DNA of 64,000 nt, taken from NCBI RefSeq assembly GCF_042885655.1, contig NZ_JBHVRO010000007.1, positions 168,828-232,827 of the forward strand, written 5' to 3'. This DNA is from Psychrobacillus sp042885655. Lineage in GTDB: Bacteria > Bacillota > Bacilli > Bacillales_A > Planococcaceae. The position numbers and the translations under genes were made by a program. Shown piece after piece: positions 60,240 to 64,000 of the stretch; the stretch's first letter is position 1, and the number at the start of each line of letters is the position of its first letter. Below the pieces are notes generated by a model that made no database searches, was not told the DNA's origin, and saw nothing but the letters and a program-made list of their open reading frames with translations.

Positions 60240-61292
60240 ATGATTAATGAGCAACAAGTTCGAGCGTTACTTGGGGAATTAAACGATCCATTTTTACATA
60301 GAACTCTTGAAGAAACAAACGGAATTTCGGAAGTATCCATAAAAGAAGAGAAAAACCATGTAAGTGTGAAACTTGCTATAGCGAAAATCAATTCCAGCGA
60401 GCAAATGCAATTGCAAGGAAAAGTGGTAGAAGTATTAAAAAATGCAGGAGCGGCGACAGTTGGTATTCGTTTTGAGGAACTTCCAAAGGAAGTGTTAGAA
60501 CAATTCCGTGGTCAAGCAAAAGGAAGCGATAGTGAAAGTATTCTTTCTCCAAATAGTAAAGTTAAAATTATTTCCATTGCATCAGGTAAAGGCGGAGTTG
60601 GTAAATCTACTGTATCCGTGAATTTAGCGGTAGCCCTTGCACGATTAGGAAAAAAAGTCGGTCTAGTTGATGCTGATATTTATGGATTTAGTGTACCCGA
60701 TATGATGGGTGTAAAAGATGTACCACAAATTAAATCAGATCGAATTATCCCTGTAGAAAGAAAAGGGGTAAAAGTAATTTCCATGGGATTCTTTGTGGAA
60801 AACAACACTCCAGTTGTATGGCGTGGACCAATGCTAGGAAAAGTATTAGATCAATTCTTTAAAGATGTAGAATGGGGAGAGCTAGACTTTTTACTATTGG
60901 ATCTACCGCCTGGAACAGGTGATGTTGCTTTAGATATTCATCAAATGCTACCTGCATCTAAAGAAATCGTTGTTACAACACCACATCCAACAGCTGCATT
61001 CGTTGCTGCTAGAGCTGGTGCAATGGCACTGCAAACAGACCATGAAATATTAGGTGTTATTGAAAATATGTCATGGTACGAATCTAAATCTACTGGTGAA
61101 CGTGAATTTGTATTTGGTAAAGGTGGAGGACCCAAACTTGCGGACGAACTTCGTACAGAATTACTTGGTCAAATTCCACTAGGTCAACCAGATTGGAACG
61201 ATATTGATTTTGCTCCATCCGTATATGGAGAAACACATCATACCGGTAAAATTTATTTAGATATCGCACGCGAAGTAATCGAAAAAGCATAA
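60240..61292 (+). CDS. salA: Mrp/NBP35-type P-loop ATPase SalA
   Basis: 350 residues. N-terminal DUF59-like part, then a P-loop with GKGGVGKST at residues 116-124 (deviant Walker A), DADIYGFSVPDMMG and LPPGTGDVALDI. It lacks the C-terminal CXXC of iron-sulphur Mrp proteins, as in Bacillus SalA, which represses scoC and influences exoprotease expression. ATG 60240 after TTAAGGAGAGTGTCTACAA. Preceded by the inverted-repeat element described separately. Confidence 0.9.
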   Translation: MINEQQVRALLGELNDPFLHRTLEETNGISEVSIKEEKNHVSVKLAIAKINSSEQMQLQGKVVEVLKNAGAATVGIRFEELPKEVLEQFRGQAKGSDSESILSPNSKVKIISIASGKGGVGKSTVSVNLAVALARLGKKVGLVDADIYGFSVPDMMGVKDVPQIKSDRIIPVERKGVKVISMGFFVENNTPVVWRGPMLGKVLDQFFKDVEWGELDFLLLDLPPGTGDVALDIHQMLPASKEIVVTTPHPTAAFVAARAGAMALQTDHEILGVIENMSWYESKSTGEREFVFGKGGGPKLADELRTELLGQIPLGQPDWNDIDFAPSVYGETHHTGKIYLDIAREVIEKA

Positions 61293-61295
61293 GAA

Positions 61296-61331
61296 AAGGC
61301 CGTTCCTTAGACAGGATCGGCCTTATTTTTT
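61296..61331. terminator. terminator shared by salA and gerD
   Basis: AAGGCCG (61296-61302) pairs with CGGCCTT (61318-61324) with inner partial pairing, followed by ATTTTTTTG. It overlaps the gerD stop codon (complement 61323-61325) and serves convergent genes. Confidence 0.75.
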
Positions 61332-61937
61332 TGACTCCTCTTGACCACCTTTTGATGAGCTTGAACCTCCCGAAGAGCCGCCGCCTCCTTTTTGCTGAGA
61401 ACTTGAACCAGCTTCTTCCACAAGCTTTTGCCACTTTGTTTGCAATAATGGACTTTGAATAGTTTCTTCTACGACCTTTTCCATTTCTTTACGTAAATCT
61501 GTAGATTGTAGAATTTTCCCTATCTCTTTCTTCATATCAGCTGAAGCAAAAAAGCTTTCTAAATCCTTTAAGTAATCGGGGTCTTTCATTAAGGCTTTCA
61601 TTAACTCTTCTTGCTGTTTCACCATACTTTTGGCCATCTTCTCCGAGAATTTAGGATCTTGATAAACTTCTTTCCAAAAGTCTTCTGCATCTTTGGATAA
61701 CATGGTTTGTTCTACTGATTTCTTTACTTGATCACTATCAATTACTAACATACTTTGAAATTCGGGGTCATCTAAAAGCTTTCGAATGGATTTTTTTCCT
61801 TCTTCCGTTTGAAGAGCATCAATTACTATTTTCTTCATCTCTTCATAAGAAGGCGGAGATGAATTAGAACTGCTACATCCAGCAAGTAAACCAATAGTTA
61901 ATAAAATGAGAGCAAAATACTTCAAATTAGTCACCAT
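61323..61937 (-). CDS. gerD: spore germination lipoprotein GerD
   Basis: 204 residues on the minus strand. A lipobox LLAGC (Cys21) after a hydrophobic stretch marks a lipoprotein; the body is helical and charged, ending in a glycine/serine-rich tail (GGGGSSGGSSSSKGG). GerD clusters nutrient germinant receptors in the spore inner membrane. The start (complement of 61935-61937, MVTNLKYFAL) is preceded by GAAAGGATGGT. Convergent with salA as in Bacillus. Confidence 0.9.
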   Translation of the reverse strand: MVTNLKYFALILLTIGLLAGCSSSNSSPPSYEEMKKIVIDALQTEEGKKSIRKLLDDPEFQSMLVIDSDQVKKSVEQTMLSKDAEDFWKEVYQDPKFSEKMAKSMVKQQEELMKALMKDPDYLKDLESFFASADMKKEIGKILQSTDLRKEMEKVVEETIQSPLLQTKWQKLVEEAGSSSQQKGGGGSSGGSSSSKGGQEESKK

Positions 61938-62060
61938 CCTTTCAATTATTATTCACATTTTTTAAGTAATTATGTATAGAAGCAAGCAACAAATAGATTT
62001 TTTTGCTAATGGTTGTTACAATCTAAAAAGGACTTAGTAGAATATGGAGGACTTTTTACA

Positions 62061-62741
62061 GTGACAATTCGAAATTGGTTTAAATTTTTTCTAAATGCAA
62101 TGTGGATAGGTGGACTAATCACAGGTGTGTTAGGATCAATTATATTATGGGATAAAAACTTCGCATCATACTATGCAGCGGGACAATGGGGAGCGGTGAT
62201 CGCTGCATTTATCGTCTTAGTTGGTTTTGGACTTATCATAAGTGTTATAGCACAAATGGGTTTCTTTGCTTATTTGACAATCCATCAAATGGGCGTAAAC
62301 ATTTTCAAAAGCCTTACACTATGGAATTGGGTGCAACTACTTATTATTGCATTTGTCATCTTTGACTTAATTGTCTTCCGATTTAAGCCTTCTGAAGGAA
62401 CGACAAGCCAAATCTGGTTACATATAGTGGCGCTTGTTCTTTTAATAGGTGCCTCTATAATTGTAGCCATAATTAAGGCGAATAAAACAAAGAAACAAAT
62501 ATTGATTTCAGCCCTTTTCTTTATGATTGCAATAACGACAATAGAATGGGTGGCAGCACTTAAAGTTCAATCAAGCGATGCGGACGTATGGTTATTAATT
62601 GTTTTGGTACCACTTCTAGCAGTTAATGCATACCAATTATTGGCTTTGCCAAAATATAATGCAAAATCCGACGAAGATAGAAAAAAATTAGAAGCGCGTA
62701 GAAAAGCGAGAAAAGAAGCTGCAGCTTTAAAAACGAAATAA
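62061..62741 (+). CDS. kbaA: KinB signalling pathway activation protein KbaA
   Basis: 226-residue membrane protein with about six helices and a basic C-terminal tail (KKLEARRKARKEAAALKTK). The match to Bacillus KbaA rests on position between gerD and pdaB and on segments such as MTIRNWFKFF and VIAQMGFFAYLTIHQMG. GTG 62061 follows TATGGAGGACTTTTTACA; the open frame can be extended to TTG 62013 without a ribosome site. KbaA activates the KinB sporulation kinase in Bacillus. Confidence 0.82.
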   Translation: MTIRNWFKFFLNAMWIGGLITGVLGSIILWDKNFASYYAAGQWGAVIAAFIVLVGFGLIISVIAQMGFFAYLTIHQMGVNIFKSLTLWNWVQLLIIAFVIFDLIVFRFKPSEGTTSQIWLHIVALVLLIGASIIVAIIKANKTKKQILISALFFMIAITTIEWVAALKVQSSDADVWLLIVLVPLLAVNAYQLLALPKYNAKSDEDRKKLEARRKARKEAAALKTK

Positions 62742-62775
62742 CGAAAAAAGCTCTGACTAATTGTCGGAGCAGTAC

Positions 62776-62824
62776 AGACTATAGGCAAACTCGATAGAAT
62801 TGAGTTTGCCTATAGTCTTTTTTA
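62776..62824 (+). terminator. strong terminator after kbaA
   Basis: AGACTATAGGCAAACTC (62776-62792) pairs perfectly with GAGTTTGCCTATAGTCT (62802-62818), followed by TTTTTATT. Confidence 0.88.
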
Positions 62825-62984
62825 TTTAATAAAAACATTGTGCCTACTTAAATGCTGTGATTAATGTCAAAGCATCAAATCCCCACAACCTTTTTTAATC
62901 TGAATATCGAAGCAATTTTTTGCGAAGAGATTACGAAAGATTAATCTTTAATTTCCGATGAGTAATTATAGTAAGTAGTTTTTG

Positions 62985-63650
62985 TTATTCGGGTATTGTT
63001 TTACTTTTAGTTGTTAAACCAAAAATATTTTGTTCAATAGAAAGAAAAGAATCAGATTTAAGTAATTGATTCAATTGTTTTATATCCATTCTTTCCTCTT
63101 GGTGGAGCGGAACGCTAAGAATATCCCCATTTTCTAATTTAATTTTTTGATTTCCTTCCACCCAATATTTACTTGAACTCAACAAATTCACCTCATATTT
63201 CCATGCAGTTTTTTGTAACTCCATAGGAAATTCATAGTCCCTTGTTCGAAACCAGAGTGGAATTTCTCCAACTGTTTTTTCAAAGTGATCGATTTCCTTT
63301 TTGAATAAAGAAGGATCTTCAATATATTTATTACCTTCTTGCCCCAATAAACTAATTGGAATACTCTTCTCTTTCATTATTTGAATAAGAGTAGGAGAAC
63401 GATCTATCCAATCATTACTAATAAAAAAATGCGGATATGGTGCTTCTAGATTTTTTAAGAAAGTTTCCATGTCCTCTTTACCGAAAGATAAATCGATGGT
63501 TATCGTTTTCCCATGTGATCCTTTGGAAACAACAGTAGGTTTTTCAACTAGCTGAAAAACAGGAAGCATAGAAGAATACTTATTTGGGATAATAAAAAAA
63601 AGGCCCATAAAAACTAGCATTGTTCCGATAAATAAAAGCTTTGATTTCAT
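62985..63650 (-). CDS. degenerate polysaccharide-deacetylase-like protein in the pdaB position
   Basis: 221 residues, minus strand. One N-terminal membrane anchor (about residues 4-22), then a domain that aligns in layout with PdaB (NodB fold): TIDLSFG (51-57) in the catalytic-Asp position, HFFISNDW, and PLWFRTRDYEFP where RPP-x-G is expected. The metal-binding His pair (normally HEIGSxGYxxx) reads ISLLGQEGNKY, so catalysis is doubtful. PdaB acts in late cortex synthesis in Bacillus. Start: complement of ATG at 63648-63650 with AAGGTGCG before it. Confidence 0.6.
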   Translation of the reverse strand: MKSKLLFIGTMLVFMGLFFIIPNKYSSMLPVFQLVEKPTVVSKGSHGKTITIDLSFGKEDMETFLKNLEAPYPHFFISNDWIDRSPTLIQIMKEKSIPISLLGQEGNKYIEDPSLFKKEIDHFEKTVGEIPLWFRTRDYEFPMELQKTAWKYEVNLLSSSKYWVEGNQKIKLENGDILSVPLHQEERMDIKQLNQLLKSDSFLSIEQNIFGLTTKSKTIPE

Positions 63651-63699
63651 TGTAAACTCGCACCTTTCCAGTCATTCTAATAAATTTTATGATTTAGTG

Positions 63700-63729
63700 T
63701 TGACATTCATGTTTAAAAGATGTTAAGAT
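63700..63729 (+). promoter_or_regulatory. rRNA operon promoter with extended -10
   Basis: Perfect TTGACA (63700-63705), 18-base spacer, TAAGAT (63724-63729) preceded by TG at 63721-63722 (extended -10). About 175 bases before the 16S start. Confidence 0.8.
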
Positions 63730-63734
63730 ACAAA

Positions 63735-63904
63735 GGTCGCTGAAACAAGACGACAAAATAAACAACATGAACATTGAAAACTGAACATGCAAAACGTTAA
63801 GACATACAGCTTGAAAGACTAACTTTGTTAGTCCGATAGCAAAACAATTTTGACATCATTTAATGATGATGCCAGCAAAACAAAATGAGCTTTTTAAGTT
63901 CTCT
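63735..63904 (+). promoter_or_regulatory. 16S rRNA leader with boxA-like sequence
   Basis: Pre-16S leader containing CATCAT-tta-ATGATG (about 63854-63868) and ATGAGCTTTTTAAGTTCT just before the 16S sequence, resembling antitermination boxB/boxA elements of Bacillus rrn leaders. Assignment is by resemblance. Confidence 0.5.
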
Positions 63905-64000
63905 ATTATGGAGAGTTTGATCCTGGCTCAGGACGAACGCTGGCGGCATGCCTAATACATGCAAGTCGAGCGAATGATGAAGAAGCTTGCTTCTTCTGAT
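63905..64000 (+). rRNA. 16S rRNA, 5' fragment (runs off the window)
   Basis: The universal AGAGTTTGATCCTGGCTCAG primer site starts at 63912, followed by GACGAACGCTGGCGGC and GCAAGTCGAGCG. The hypervariable V1 stem GAAGAAGCTTGCTTCTTC fits a Planococcaceae-like organism. Start is approximate; only about 95 bases are inside the window. Confidence 0.97.

Noticed and set aside
1..64000. CRISPR arrays, transposase genes, tRNA genes
   Set aside because: No direct-repeat array, no transposase open frame and no tRNA cloverleaf were seen in the window; the rRNA start at the end is the only stable RNA gene.

Overview
The window is a low-GC, origin-proximal stretch of a Firmicutes (Bacillales) chromosome. 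It carries the classic Bacillus str-S10-spc-alpha ribosomal/transcription superoperon almost intact, bounded on the left by the yacL-ispDF-gltX-cysES-sigH block and on the right by cwlD-salA-gerD-kbaA and the first ~95 bases of a 16S rRNA gene. Sporulation and germination genes (sigH, cwlD, gerD, kbaA) point to an endospore former. Gene order, the start of the 16S rRNA and the sequence style suggest Caryophanaceae/Planococcaceae (Psychrobacillus-like); the genus is inference.

Layout. 0-8.4 kb: yacL, isoprenoid genes ispD-ispF, gltX, a cysteine T-box, cysE-cysS, mrnC, rlmB, rae1. 8.4-13.4 kb: sigH, rpmG, secE, nusG, rplK-rplA and rplJ-rplL with ribosomal leader elements, and a YbxB-type methyltransferase. 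13.6-25.8 kb: rpoB-rpoC, rplGB, rpsL-rpsG-fusA-tuf. 25.9-31.9 kb: an accessory block, a BceRS-BceAB-type antimicrobial-peptide sensing and transport module followed by a YuiF-type antiporter, inserted between tuf and rpsJ. 32-46.5 kb: rpsJ through rplQ, including secY, adk, infA, rpmJ and rpoA; map is missing between adk and infA. 46.9-51.2 kb: ecfA1-ecfA2-ecfT, truA, rplM-rpsI. 51.3-59.3 kb: a second accessory block with a decayed FixH/YtkA-like gene, the copper genes ycnJ-ycnI, a divergent lysP, an acetyltransferase-MFS-acetyltransferase cluster and dispersed repeats. 59.4-64 kb: cwlD, salA, gerD (reverse), kbaA, a degenerate PdaB-like gene (reverse) and the rRNA promoter and leader with the 16S start.

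The conserved genes make ribosomal proteins, RNA polymerase, translation factors and the Sec translocon, and are controlled by leader RNAs (Cys T-box, L10, L13 and S10 leaders, candidate L1 motifs) and Rho-independent terminators. The less ordinary signals are a perfect 12-bp inverted repeat bracketing the salA promoter and start, a TGACA-N4-TGTCA operator candidate before the BceAB genes, a multi-hairpin element after rplQ, a catalytically degenerate deacetylase-like protein in the pdaB position, the acetyltransferase-MFS-acetyltransferase cluster, and a copper locus with a broken first gene.
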